Source: Monosporascus cannonballus
Lineage: Eukaryota; Ascomycota; Sordariomycetes; Xylariales
Direction: 5' to 3'
NCBI GenBank assembly: GCA_004154925.1
Contig: QJNS01000067.1
Coordinates: forward strand, 265,882-329,881
DNA: 64,000 nucleotides
The notes beneath the pieces were generated by a model, which was not told the origin of the DNA, ran no database searches, and saw only the letters and a program-made list of their open reading frames with translations. How positions within the stretch are numbered: position 1 is the stretch's first letter; each line of letters opens with the position of its first letter. This document shows, in pieces, positions 13,277 through 25,240 of this stretch. The translations under genes and the position numbers were made by a program.

Positions 13277-14560
13277 TCATTCGTTCGATTATCGATATGT
13301 GCGCGCGACTGAATATTGTAGTGGAGGTGAAAGGTACAATCTCGTCAGCGGCGATTAGCGCTATGAGGTTATAGGGCGGAAATGACGAAGCGCTAATAGG
13401 GACCCAGAGAAACAAAAGCTAGTCAGCCAGCGTAGGAGTCGTGGTGTGATGCTACTTTTTGCTGAAACTCAATTGGAAAGAGTGGGTTCTGCGGCGTATT
13501 ACTTACGTAGTGTGTAAATTGTCCGGCAGTTCGAATTCTGGAGAGATCGGCCGGCCACCATCACTTTCCGGGGAAGGGAAACTCTCCCGGATACACCCCA
13601 CGTGGCTATTATGTAAGCGAGCCTATGATTGGGAAGTTCATACAGGCCAACCGAAGGCACGGAGTATCTGTACCTAGGTAACCCCGTACATGCTACTGAA
13701 GTGCATACCTACCTAGGTACTTAGCGCTTCCAAGTTAGCAGCCCCTGTCTATGGAGCGGATTAGCCTAATGGCGAATCTCTGCGATCATCTTGGAACATA
13801 CTGTGATTCTTGCCAACGACCCCTTAAAGGTGCAATTTTAAATCGGCCGACGGGGCGAGCGTTTCGACTCAACGGTAACGGCTTTACATGTCAACCTGAA
13901 CGTCTTCTGTTACTCAAGGCCCAGATCCAGTGCTAGCATGATGAAGGCTTTGGGCTGGAGGTGGTCGCTAACCAGTGTGCATACCCCCATATCGCATCTG
14001 TAGCAGAATCCAAATCCTGAGGAAGCCGGTGGCAGGACCTTGTGTGTTAGAGATGGTCAACCCAGCTGAATCTTTGATGACAAAGTTTACTACGGAGCAT
14101 GGAATTATTGGAGCTTTGTGTGATAAAGGATGAGAGTCCCACTCTCGCGTTCACAGTGGTGTTGCCTGCGAGCGGCTAGCGGTCAAGGTTCTGAACGCAC
14201 CCCCCCCGGGACTCTTATACACATAACGGACTTCACGCTGACTCTCCTGGCCACATGAACTGCTATCTAGTTATCGTTGTACTTATCACCAGAGAGGGTT
14301 GACTTTCTTTGGGGTGGAGCTGCCCATGCAGGTCTTGGTCTCAAGTCTCGGGATTGGCCTAAAGGAACAGCAAAGGGCGGTGACTGGAAGGACTTGGTCT
14401 GAGAGGTATTGTTGAGTAAATGTGGCATCAATGAATATGGGCAAATTCCCAGTGGGAATGATGAATCCAGTAACTCATTCTCTACGCGACAATCACTCCT
14501 ACATTCCAACTTACCCAGCAAACAAGTATATAATCTTGAACCATTTAATACGATAGCTAC
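13277..14560. other. Intergenic, no supported gene
   Basis: No open frame here resembles a known protein. The region carries several CCTAGGTA/AGGTAC-rich stretches (about 13674-13722), which are simple repeats of unknown meaning. Confidence 0.55.
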
Positions 14561-14880
14561 AAAGCATGGCACCGATGTTTCCACATCTTCTGCCACGCCG
14601 AGGGCACGCACAAGATCTCCGGCGAGTGGAACGGGAGGCGGTGCCCAGACTTTGTCAGACAGAGGGTGTCAGCAATGCGCGGAGCTCCGCGGCACGCTTC
14701 CGTGGATAGACAAGGTGACGCACCTCTCGTAGTTGCCCATGCCACGACCCCTGAACCCGTGCCGGCTCACCTTCGAGCCCGTCATAAGCAAAGGTAAGCG
14801 GATCATAGCCCTCCCCGAGTTGACTGGCACGGGAACGCGCGAGGCGAGCCTCGGCTGGACCAAGAGCGTGCTCGCCAGAG

Positions 14881-15345
14881 GTGTGGCTTGAGCACCGCGC
14901 AACGGTGGGGCTGCTCACCAGAGTGGTTCGACTACGGCGCGGCGGTGGCGAGCCCGTTGCTATGGGGACAGCGGCAACGATGCCGAGCGAGGCTCACGTC
15001 GTCGTGATGACACACGGGCTGCTTGCCCACTTTCCGACCGAGGAGTCCGATGCCTCGAAGTTCGGAGCGGTGGTCACGTGGGGCCCTCTGGAGTACCGCT
15101 CGTTCTAGTTCGCCGCCGAGCCGAAAGACGACGTGCGCCTCGTCGAGACCTGTGAGAGCCGCCCACGGAAGAATCTCCCTATAACCTCGACGTTGACCGA
15201 CGATGAGCGGAAGCTGCTGCGCGAGGGCGCCAATCGCCGCGTGCTCAGGCGCATGTCCGAGGCCGATGCCACGTTTTAGGCGGCTGCTGAGCAGGAGGCT
15301 CGTATCACGATGCCTGATAGTGGCGAGCAAGAGATGGGGTTGGTG
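14881..15345 (+). pseudogene. Decayed histidine phosphatase (phosphoglycerate mutase-like) relic
   Basis: Frame +1 from 14881 encodes a C-terminal piece of a histidine phosphatase superfamily protein. It has HVVVMTHG, corresponding to the family HVVLVTHGG with the second catalytic histidine, then EYRSF and a charged stretch ending LVETCESRPRK. The frame is broken by TAG at 15106-15108 (family members continue after the aromatic residue) and by TAG at 15277-15279, after which a similar coding-like stretch resumes (AAAEQEARI). Both stops sit where CAG would keep the frame open. The N-terminal RHG half is not recognisable upstream, although 14560-14880 may hold more of it. The strand and family are fairly secure; the limits are not. 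Confidence 0.55.
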
Positions 15346-17084
15346 GTGTGGATAGGGACGCTAATTGGCGTCGGAGCGAACTCGCCAATGTTGCCAGTCA
15401 ATGTCCAACTTAGCGATTTCCTTTCATAGTAAAACATGACGTTAGCAATTTCAAAATAGTAATTCTACTTCGTATTCTCTATTCCTCCGAGCTTCTTGAG
15501 AATAAAACTTCCAACCACCCCAAAATACATAAAACCCACAGATTCCGGCGGGCAGAAGCGGGGCAGTAGCGGGGCAGTGTGCGGGAAGCGGTGAAATGCA
15601 TCTCGGCCAGCGCGGAACATCCGAAAAGCATCAAGCAAGGAAGGGCCTGGGGTCTCTCGACACAACACACCACATATCGATAATAAGTGGCTGGCATGAC
15701 GCGGACAATGCCGCCAGCGCCTCGGGTTTCTGCAATGTTGATGCCTTACTAAGAGGTAGAACGTACTAGAGCGGTGCCACCTATACGAGGATCCCGTGAC
15801 GATATCAGGTCTTCGCCCAGCCAGAAGTGCGGCGAAACGGCGATGCGAACCGAGGCGGGCCCGTAACTCGCCTTCCATAAACGGCGACCAACCATCGCCC
15901 CATCCAATGGAAATCCCTGAGTCATCGTGCATCTATCGCATAGTAGTAGTAGCATGCACGGAGATACTCCGTAGCAGCCCGCGTCTACTGTACATAACGT
16001 GAGTTAATGCGTTTGCAACCACAGCCAAAAGCCTCGGAAGGAAATGATACGACGAGAGGATCGAGACTCGCAGGCGGGCGTCGTCAGCCTCCTCCGTCCG
16101 CCGTTTGCTCTCTCTATGTGCGATTGATGGCTGGGAATATCTGGCTGGGAATATCTGGCTGAAAAGTGAGACAATCGAACGGGCGGGAGAAGGTGCATGC
16201 ATCACCCCGAAAGGATCGCCGTCAAACTATCCATGTAGTCCCTCGTAGCACAAAACAACCCCTCAATAGCCCCCCAGTATCCTCCAGAGGTGGTCCGACT
16301 TGTCAGTCCCCATCCGCCCTGATAAGAGGTCGTATTCACACTATGCGAGGGCTAGAGAAGCCTGAGAAGGTTAATAGTCAGCGCTAAGACCCGCTGGGGA
16401 AACCTCTAGACGTCGTTCGACGTCTAGAGGGAGAGCTACGACGACACGAAGTGCAGCCGCGCAAGTCAGTCATCGCGGAAAAGACGATTTCTCAAGCCCC
16501 CCCTCCGATTCCTGGCGAGAAGCAAACGGAGGCTGTCCGAACGGCGGCGGCAAATGAAATTCGACGGATTGGGGGGGAGCTATCTCCAAGACCTTTGTGG
16601 GGGTAGGGCGGCTCTCTCGAGACCCCTGCCACCGCACGACTAAGGAATTGGTGCTAGCGGTGCTGCTAGGGCCGAGAAGGGATTGGCCTCGATGCCAAGG
16701 TTGCTAGGATGGCTGATATTGGCGTCCAGAACCCTCACCAACAGGAGATCAGCTCCTTTTTACGATGCCACTCCGGCGACTGTGCTTGGTCCCATGAGCA
16801 TTCATTTACTCGACATCGGCTCTCTTCTACCCTTCTCCCTCTCTTCTACGCAGGATAAACGCCTTCGTTTTGGAATCTGTCCGGCATTTCGCTTCTTCTC
16901 AACCAGGTTGACCTTTCGTAATACTATACGTTTGGTAATACTAATATCGCTGTCTACGGTCATACCAGTGCCGGTACCAACACATTTACTCTCGACATCT
17001 AGTCGTTGATCCAATAACAGCCCCAAAACACCTAATACAGCCCCCCTCCCAATACTCGCACCATACCTCTTATCATATCTGAAA
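15346..17084. other. Intergenic, no supported gene
   Basis: No convincing coding region. It contains a tandem duplication of a 14-bp unit (GGCTGGGAATATCT at 16129-16142 and 16143-16156) and a 28-bp inverted repeat at 16403-16430. The final 250 bases are pyrimidine-rich and are probably the promoter and leader of the next gene. Confidence 0.55.
16403..16430. repeat. Perfect inverted repeat, 13-bp arms with 2-nt loop
   Basis: The left arm CCTCTAGACGTCG and its exact reverse complement are separated only by TT. As RNA this would be a very stable hairpin; as DNA, a cruciform-prone site. It is about 650 bp upstream of the cysteine-rich secreted protein gene and not inside any recognised element. 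Confidence 0.8.
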
Positions 17085-17754
17085 ATGCCTTCGCTGAAGA
17101 CGACCTGCTTGGCTATAGCCTCCTTACTTATCACAGCCATCCGGGCCGACTATTACATTGACCCCAAAACTGTGCCCTTGGGACTGAGAGGTAGGTCACA
17201 GACCCGGTCTCCGGTGCTGCTCTTGGACTCGGCATGCTGACACGGACTTGTTTTCAGAGTCGTGGTGCCAGCAAGAGGAGAGCACGTGCCCCATCATCTG
17301 CGAGCAGGTCAAGCCGGGGACGACCAGGACCAACACGTGCGACCCCGAAACCCTGACCTACGGCTGCGTGTGCGGGAACGGGCTACAGCCCAACATGTCC
17401 GAGTACTCGCTGACGATTCCGTACTTCACGTGTATGGAGTGGGGCAACCAGTGCGTGGCGGACTGCGGCGGCGACAGCCGCTGCCAGAGCTCGTGCCGGG
17501 AGGACAACCCTTGCGGTGCCCAGAACCCTACGAGGGCCAACACGACCTCGAGCGCCACGCAGAGTGCGACCGGGACGCCCGGTGCCGGGGAGACGGACGG
17601 TCCCGCCATCTTCACCGGTCTGGACGGGACGGGGGCGACGGAGACCGACTCCCCGGACAGCGCTGCCGCTATACGGAGGCTGGAGAGCGGCAGTTTTGGA
17701 GGATTCGTCGTCCTTGTCGCTGGCGTCTGTGCCGGAGTTGCCGTCATGCTGTGA
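17085..17754 (+). CDS. Secreted cysteine-rich GPI-type protein (DUF7707-like)
   Basis: Exons are 17085-17190 and 17258-17754, giving 200 residues. Residues 1-21 are a signal peptide (basic start, hydrophobic core, cleavage after an IRA-type motif). The mature part begins DYYIDP and carries a regular series of cysteines (SWCQQ, TCPIIC, TCDP, YGCVCGNG, YFTC, QCVADC, CQSSC, PCG) as in the fungal DUF7707 family. A Ser/Thr/Gly-rich linker follows from about 135 to 183. The last 17 residues are hydrophobic, as in a GPI-anchor signal. It is therefore likely a cell-wall or plasma-membrane surface protein of unknown function. The 67-nt intron has GTAGGT, GCTGAC and TTTCAG. CFEM proteins look similar but have a different cysteine order. 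Confidence 0.82.
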
Positions 17755-19135
17755 AAGGCGTGGGGCAATTTACGCAAGGTCGAGTCGTCCAGATTCGGGT
17801 GTCTCAGCTCAAGTCCCCTAATTATCGTGGAGTTTGGAGGACCTACTGCTGGGGGCTATTGAGTCTTCCAATGGGGGTCTCCGATGCAGCCGACCGAAAC
17901 TGATTTTCTTTGCTTTCAAGCCAAAACATCACATCGCTCACTTCAGAGCGATCGGAGTTCCGGGCATTCATTCTTACCACGGCATTTGTGGGGCAGCGGG
18001 GTGTGCGGGGGATGATACGTCGTACTTGTGTTTCGTCGCAGCTTTTACATTTGAGCATTCACGGGGGCTGATCTCGTCTCGACAAAGATTGGTGGAAGGG
18101 AGAGACCCAACTCAATGTGTGCCCTTCTTGCGGGAATTGAAACAGCCATTGCATCTACTCAACGTAATATAATATCGGGCGGGTAGCAAGGGAGTCCACC
18201 ACCCTTGGACATGATCCTAGCATCTCGCGAATTTTGCTCCTCTTGGTGACGAACCAATTGATGTGACTCGATTGATGATTGAGTGTCAAACAATGAGAGC
18301 CGTCATGGATGTCAACCATGGTTAAAGGCGTGCCATGGTGAGAAAAGTCTCAGAGTCCATTCGCAGTTAGCGTCATAATGTAGGTACTACGTACTGTATT
18401 GACGCAATTTCCTTTTTTTCATTCGCCGGGCGCTAAATCACCTTAGCCCAGCCACATTCCGCCCGGCCAAGCCTCAAGCCCGACTTGGAAGCATTAAGTA
18501 ATTGGATCGAGAAAGCACTTTCACGTGCCAATATCTCCCCCTATCTTTGGATTTCATGGAGATGAAGCAGTATCGGCATTGCTTCGTGCAATCCACACTT
18601 TGTACACCTTCTGCGCCTTCCACACTCGAAATGCAACAATTTATCGGTTACTGAACGCCATACCAATTTGACTTCCACTTTTCGGATGCCACATCGCACT
18701 AGCGGTCAATTCATTGTCAAGAACGGAGCTTGTTATTTGTGAACATGTATGCGACCGAAGGAGACCGACCCTCCGACCCCACCCGGCCGGAGAGAGTTCA
18801 ACTTTCTCTCTAACGTTAGTACATTTTTTATAGGGGATTACCATCTCCATTCCTACATCTCACAATTCGCAGCATGCAACAACAATGTGTATAACCTCAT
18901 AATGCTTTCGAGTCAGTAGTATAATTCCCATCAGGGCCAGCAACCCCGTCTACCATACTTATCCAAGCTGGATACGATTCTACATCATACATACTTTGAA
19001 ACCTTGACGAACGGGAGCTCCGTTAACGCCGGCTGCTCGTCGCGACCCTGTCTCGCTCCGCCGACATCAAGCGCCCGCCCGCTAGCCGGCCTCGCGTCGT
19101 CCCCCCCCCCCTCAATCCATACAGCACGGGGCACC
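17755..19135. other. Intergenic, no supported gene
   Basis: Contains the 3' region of the cysteine-rich protein gene and the upstream region of the phosphotransferase gene. Runs of C (19101-19111) and pyrimidine-rich stretches near 19040-19110 fit a fungal promoter. No other coding potential was recognised. Confidence 0.55.
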
Positions 19136-20667
19136 ATGGTTTCGAGAAGCAGCAGTAAGCAAACCCCAAGGATGCCGTTCCTTCTTTGGCATGCCGTGCA
19201 ACTCCCGCTGATTCCGCGCGTGCCGCCCAATTAGAGACGGCGAAGGCCGAATGCATCTCGGACGATGCTCTCATCCACCTGCGATCCTACAAATACTCGG
19301 CCGTCGACAAATCCCCGATATCGAACTACGTGCTACGGCATTGGGTGCGTCCCTGCCCTAGACCTCCAGGCGCGATGCCGCCCTGCTACCGGGAAGTTGC
19401 CGTACTAAGTGCTATCGCAGTGGAATTTCTTTGTCGAGCTGCTGCCGCTATGGCTAGCCCCTAATATGGTGACCCTGATAGGGTTCATGTTCATCTTAGC
19501 AAATATCGGGATACTCGAGATATTCATGCCAGATCTGGTGGGGCCGGTACGGACCACACCAACAATCCCCCTGCGTGACTATGACGGACTTGGGCTGACC
19601 TTTCGACGACGCGCCGTCAACAGGGGCCGTCGTGGCTATACCTCAGTTTCGCGTTCGGGCTCTTCATGTACCAGACCATGGACAACGTCGACGGGAAGCA
19701 GGCGAGGCGGACGGGCACCTCGAGCGGGCTGGGCGAGCTCTTCGACCACGGCATCGACTCGCTGAACTGCACGCTGGGCAGCCTGCTGGAGACGGCCGCC
19801 ATGGCGCTCGGGACCTCCAAGTCCGGCGTCTTCACGGCCCTGTGCCCGTGCCTGGCCATGTTCTTCTCGACCTGGGAGACGTACCACACGCACACGCTGT
19901 ACCTGGGCTACTTCAACGGCCCCACCGAGGGCCTGCTAATCGCGGCGAGCGTCATGGCGCTCTCGGGCATCTTCGGCCCGCAGATCTGGACGCAGCCGCT
20001 CGACGAGCTCCTGGGCGAGCGGTACCTGCCCGGGTACGCGCGCGCGCTGGCGCCCTACTCGATCCGCGACGCCTGGATCGCCATCATCGTGGCCTCGCTC
20101 GTGTTCGCGCACATGCCGTTCTGCATCCTCAACGTGGTGCGGGCGCGGCGGCGCGCGGGCCTGCCCGTGCTGCCGGTCTTCCTCGAGTGGATTCCCATGG
20201 CCGTGTACACGCTGTCGATCGGCGCGTGGCTGTACTCGCCCTACTCGACGCTGCGGCGCGAGAACCACTTCGTGCTCTTCTGCATGACCATGTCGCTCGT
20301 CTTCGGCCGCATGACCACCAAGATGATCCTCGCCCACCTCACGCGCCAGCCCTTCCCCTACTGGACCGTCATGCTGGCGCCCCTCGTCGGCGGCGCCGTG
20401 CTCGGCAACCTGCCGCGGCTCCCCGGGCTCGGCCTCGCGCCCGTGAGCCCGGCCGTCGAGCCCGCCTACCTGTGGGCCTACTTCGTCTTCGCCGCCGTCG
20501 TCTACTTCCGCTGGGCCTACCTCGTCATCACGAGCATCTGCGACTTCCTCGACATCAGCGCCTTCACCATCCCCCGCGAGAAGCAGCTCGAGAACAAGAG
20601 GAGGCGGCGCGAGCAGCTCGCGGCGGCCGCGGCGACCGGCTCCGCGAACGGCAAGAAGTCGCTGTGA
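19136..20667 (+). CDS. ept1: Ethanolamine/choline phosphotransferase (CDP-alcohol phosphatidyltransferase)
   Basis: Exons are 19136-19154, 19235-19344, 19421-19546 and 19624-20667, giving 432 residues. The enzyme transfers phosphoethanolamine or phosphocholine from the CDP form to diacylglycerol in the ER or Golgi membrane (Kennedy pathway). The full family signature DG-x2-AR-x8-G-x3-D-x3-D lies at about residues 108-130, with the metal-binding and catalytic aspartates present. Before it come the conserved LRSYKYSAVDKSPIS and WWNFF...LAPNMVTL blocks. About seven to ten hydrophobic segments follow, and the tail is basic (KRRRREQ). Every exon junction restores family sequence. The first exon is only 19 nt, so the start depends on a GTAAGC donor at 19155. 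Sequence alone cannot separate Ept1 from Cpt1 specificity. Confidence 0.92.
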
Positions 20668-21676
20668 GTGGGAGCGAGTGCCGGAAATCTCATGACCAGG
20701 CCAAGGAAGCTAGGGGGATGGGGTTAAGACGAGCCTAACCTAGCCTCTGAGACGTCGGAATTGTCACTATCACGCGGGGATGGCCCTTTTCCCATTTATC
20801 ACACGAGCATTGAGTTTCCTCGGAACGTTTCTTCCCCGGTTACCACAGATGGTTTGGAGAAGCGGGGGGAGGGCTGTCAGCAAGGCGGATTATATAAGGA
20901 AGGTACCCTATCACAGTAATATTTATATAATGTATCTATAGCGACGAGCATTGGTTAGACGGACGGTAATAGAGGGCCAGGACCGCAGTGATATAGACGC
21001 GGCCCGGGGGGTGGGGGGGGGGGGGGGCACCAAAATGGGGTTACGGGAGCCACGGACAAACTTTGTACTCGGCTGCCTGAAAAATGAAATGCAAAGCTTT
21101 GCTTGTACAACATACCGCAGCCGAAGAAGCTTGAACGGAGTACTTCGAGGGCTGGATTATTAGTTTGAGGTAGAAGGGAGGTGGCGTTCCTATTTAGCAA
21201 ATGCTCAGGTCGAGTGGAAGTGCGGGATTCGTCTTTGCGGGTCTATGAATGAGTGAGCCACAAAAAAATATATATTCAAGATTCCCTATCCTTACACTCT
21301 AATTGATGAAACGTAACACGCCCACGGCAGACGAAAATTGCAACTTCCGATTCCCTCGCTCACACATCAATGTTGCGGTTTTTACCTCAGTCACACAGAA
21401 TTCGTCTCAGACTCAATGCTTATGTCAGATACAGAGGCACTGGCGCGCTGGAACTGTGAAATGCGAACCCAATGGCTTTCATGGACACGGCTTTTTGTCA
21501 TACACCATTTTAGTCTATCGTCCTTTTTATCATATGCTCCAGTACCAGCATGATCCTCTAGATTACATGGCTCATCGCATAGCGTGTTCCCCAAGATCGC
21601 CGGGCTGAGCCATCATCGGTTCCGGTCACCATTCCCCGAACTTGCCTTACTCCTGTTCATCCAGTAGAACGTGCGC
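20668..21676. other. Convergent intergenic region, no supported gene
   Basis: Lies between the 3' ends of the phosphotransferase (+) and Swp1 (-) genes. It includes a run of G (about 21006-21027). Open frames near 21303-21608 have no recognisable product. Confidence 0.55.
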
Positions 21677-22796
21677 CTATCTCTGGCCGGCCAGACGTCG
21701 GTCCTGGACCTCGCCCAGGGCCTTGGTGCCGCTCAGCAAGGTAGCGACGCCCACGACGCCGATGACGGGCAGGGTCCGGAACAGGTTCCAGCTGCTGTAG
21801 TACATGTAGAAGACGGCCTCCATCAGGACGATGGATCCGAAGAAGACGGTGTGGGCGACGGGCGCCTTGCCGAAGGCCGTAGACAAATGGCCGGCGTTCG
21901 CACCGAGCAGGAGCCACTGTACACGTGTGTTAGATTAGCTACTTGAACCCCGATACACAGGCCCACGCGCTACTAGAGCACGACGGGGATCCTCGAGAGC
22001 GAGTGCCGGGAAACGGGAAGCCACGTACGGCGTAGAAGACGGCAGGCACGGTGGCTGCGACGGCGAGCGCGAAGACCAGGGACGCGGTCTTGGGCGGGCT
22101 CGCGGGATCCGCGCGGAAGGTGTGGCGGATCTCGTCGAGCTTGCCGTAGCGCAGCGGCTTCTCGTAGACGACGGGCGCGGCATCGGCCTCCCGCGTGACC
22201 TCGACGGTGAAAACGGGCTTGTTGAAGCCCTGCGACGAGCCGAACGAGGCGAGCACCAGGGACGCCCGGAGGGGCTCGGCCGAGGTCGCGAGCTGCACGG
22301 GGAGGTCGGCTTGTTTCTGCGTGGCCCTCTCGTTAGTGACGGGAACGGGTAGACGGGTAAGAATAGGAGCGGCGCGGCGCGGCACGTACGATCTCGACGG
22401 TGGCCTTCCCGCTCTCCTTGACGGTCATGGGGAAGGGGGCCTCGAGGCCGGTCGAGGGCTCCCGCAGCACCAGGAAAGCCTGGTGCGGCCGCCGGCCCCT
22501 GCCGTCCTCCTTGGCCGTCAGGAGGACCTTCAGCGAGTCGGAGCCGCCGAAGCGGACGGTCTCCGAGGGGGGAGAGCCCTCGCCGAACCTGGAGGAAGAC
22601 GAGGGGTCAGCAACCGGCCACATAGCGAGATCCTTCATGCACGTCGTAAGCAAGGATCATACTTGATAACGTTCTTGTCGGCCTTCTTAGAGCCCACCGA
22701 GAGCGTCGCATCTTCGAATCCCCACGACGAAGCCGCCCGGGCTGCACCGGCGGCCACCAGGAGCAGGGAGGGCACAAATGAGGGTAAAAATCGCAT
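21677..22796 (-). CDS. swp1: Oligosaccharyltransferase subunit, Swp1/ribophorin II family
   Basis: Minus-strand exons are 22796-22663, 22588-22390, 22316-22029 and 21916-21677, giving 286 residues. It is a non-catalytic subunit of the ER complex that transfers the glycan to asparagine. Residues 1-21 form a signal peptide (MRFLPSFVPSLLLVAAGAARA). The lumenal part carries HQAFLVLREPSTGLE and PFPMTVKESGKA, followed by VYEKPLRYGKLDEIRHTFR. Three hydrophobic segments close the protein (FALAVAATVPAVFYA, a segment with VFFGSIVLMEAVFYMYY, and LFRTLPVIGVVGVATLL), and it ends in a short RRLAGQR tail. The acceptor of intron 2 is ambiguous: CAG before 22316 was preferred, because a nearer AG lies only a few bases from the CTAAC branch site. 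The alternative adds three residues. Confidence 0.9.
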
Positions 22797-23455
22797 CGTT
22801 GCCGTGTGACTGCGTTGAGGTGCGGCGTGAACGTGGGGGACGAGAAAGCTAGGTATCTTGCACGAGGCTTTCCGGGAATTTGGTGCGGCGGTACGTGGAG
22901 CTCGCAATTGGACACGACACTTGTTCCGCTGGTGTTGGGGCCGGGGCTTAACTGTCAGCCACAGTGTCAATCAAGCGGTAATCCACACTGTATTTGACCC
23001 CGTTAAGACGGTTCACCCAGTACCACGCAACCTCAAACAACAGTCGATGGTGATATGATCGCAATGGGTGGTTGCACGTGAGCTGTCAAAATAATTCGTC
23101 ATAATGTATTTCTAGCAATCGGAATGAATCGGGCGTAAAAGCAAGGCAGATTGAGTACTATCCATTCATTTCAAGCCCGATATTCGTGGTATACCTGAGA
23201 CGCGGTATTGCGGATATGTGTGCGGACCGAACATTGTGGCCATGTAGATAGTTTTGGATATCCTAAAGTATCCTTCAAGGTCTTGTATCGTTAGGGGCCA
23301 GTTGCGTGGACGACGTAATTGTTAAAAGCCACGGTTCCAAAATCCCCACCACCCAGAACACCATAAGTGTTATACGCCGTTTTCAACGCTGTCTATGACC
23401 TAGCAGAATGCATCGCCGTCGTCTGAATCCTATCCAACCAATCCCGAGATCCGTG
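22797..23455. other. Intergenic, no supported gene
   Basis: Shared upstream region of swp1 and 3' flank of the glutaminyl cyclase gene (both on the minus strand). No coding region was recognised. Confidence 0.5.
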
Positions 23456-24670
23456 TTACAACTCCGTCTTATCCCTATCGTCGTGCGGCTCCTCTGCAGG
23501 CTTATTTATGATCCCGTCGAGCTCCATCCATTCCGCGGCAAACGCCGCGACGATCTTAGCCCAGTCGTCCACCGTCGCCGGGTCCAAGTGCTCCCCGTCG
23601 TCCTCCATCGTGTGCCAGACGGGCGGGAAAGGCATCGGGATTATATGCAGGACGGGCACGCCACGGACCATGAAGGGGACGTGGTCGTCCTGGACGGAGG
23701 CGCCGCCGAACTGCACCGGGTGCTTCCTGCTCTCGGGAAGAAATGGCCGCTTAGGGGTCGATTTCAGCAGACCCAGCTTCCGCATCCTCTCCTCGATCTT
23801 CGCCATGCCCTGGTACGCCCAGTGCGTCGCCTGGAAGTACGAGGGGACGCGGGGATCCGCCGCGCCGAGGAGGTCGAGCAGGAGAAAGAGGTCGATGGAG
23901 TCGAGGGGACTCCGATACGCCGCGACCGCCGGGTGCGCCTCGGCTTCCCAGCTCTCCGCGAGCGCCCTGTCGACGTATTTAGTCTCCGCTCCCAATCCGG
24001 ATCACGCAATCCCCACGTACCTCGCACCATAAAGAGAGTCGGTGGCGGTCCAGGTTGCGAACGCTTCCTCCCCGTCCAGGAGCAAGATCTGGACGCCCTT
24101 CTCTCCCTCGAGCGCCAGCCCAGCCATGCCGGAAGACTCCAGGTCCTTCCACTTCTTCGCCAGGGCATGGTCGATGCTCCGAGCTACGTGCATCAGCATA
24201 GCACAGGGAGCGGCGCTGTCGATGGCGCCGATGAAGCCCTCAGGACGGTACAGGCTATCGTAATGCGCGACCAGCGTCAGCCGGCCTACGTCACCGGCCT
24301 GGGCCCATGGCGGATCGCGGGTGAATATGAGGTTGGAAAACGGAACCTCCGTATCCCCGGTCGCAGGGGTCCTGGATGTCGAGTTGTGCCACTGGAGCTT
24401 CCACTCCGGCAGCTGCTGCGCGAAGAAATTCACGAAGTGATGCTGCACGGCAACGGACCCGGGCGTGCCGGGGACTCTCGGTATGAGGATCGGCGCCAGC
24501 AGCCGTCCCGTCTCGATGTCGAAGTCGGCAGCACCGCTGGGTATGCTCCGCAGCGCCTCGTCGGATAGCTCCTCGTAGGCGAGCGCGCAGGTCCAGAGCA
24601 AGCAGACGACCAGTACCATGATAAACCGCGTGTAAACCGCCCGCCGACGGGAACCCGTCAAGTAGTCCAT
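23456..24670 (-). CDS. Glutaminyl-peptide cyclotransferase-like M28 family protein
   Basis: Minus-strand exons are 24670-24021 and 23966-23456, giving 386 residues. The family converts N-terminal glutamine of secretory proteins to pyroglutamate, using a single zinc in an M28 aminopeptidase fold. A hydrophobic segment at 15-31 is a signal anchor or signal peptide. Expected active-site positions are present: AHYDSLY near 135-141, D151 in AIDSAAP, D199-E201-E202 in LLLDGEEAF, D248 in LLLDLLG, and H335 in VWHTMEDDGEHLD. The 54-nt intron has GTACGT, a GACTAAA branch site and GACAG, and it rebuilds SLYGARALAESWE. This is the usual layout of the ascomycete glutaminyl cyclase branch. True peptidase activity is less likely but not excluded. 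Confidence 0.88.
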
Positions 24671-25240
24671 TGCGGTTCTCCAAACGTTCTCTCCTTGTGT
24701 CTATCCAACATGACTACCTTCGCGCGGAAGGGTGCACTGATAGGAGGGAGATAAGACGTCAGTTATCGCAGAATTGTGATAGTGAACAACCTGTCCATCT
24801 GGGGTTGAGTGTGTAGCATGCTACGGGGGTACCTATGTACCTTAGAAGTATTCGCTAAAAATGGTCAAGCCGCTCCAGGGGTCTTCTGCAGGGTCCCGGA
24901 ATCGAATGTGGGTCTGCAAGGTTCGATTGGTACAAACTATTAGCTAGCAGCCGCCTCACTCTACCTATCAGAGCCGCTGTCAGCTACGACCTCTTTGCCC
25001 TCTTTGCCTTACTGCGTAAACCCTGGGCAGTGACAGGATCGACCAATTTACCAGCACTTTTCCAAGGTTCGATGTGCTGACGACGATAGTTGGGTCCCGG
25101 CAGATGGAGAGTACGGAGGCCAATACAAACCATCAAGTCATAGATAATCAGTCCCATGCTGCTGTCATGGACCCAAGCTGCTGGCAACCATTCCCTTAAG
25201 GCATCGGTTGTCTCCTGAACAAACTACTATGCTAATCATG
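24671..25240. other. Intergenic, no supported gene
   Basis: Upstream region of the cyclase gene. No recognisable coding sequence. Confidence 0.5.

Noticed and set aside
19632..20738. A 368-codon plus-strand open frame, longer than the neighbouring frame
   Set aside because: It is the out-of-frame shadow of the phosphotransferase. It is Arg/Ala/Pro-rich as expected from GC-rich codons, and the other frame carries the full family signature.
23408..24568. A 386-codon plus-strand open frame opposite the glutaminyl cyclase gene
   Set aside because: It is antisense to a gene with complete zinc-site motifs and has arginine-rich shadow composition.
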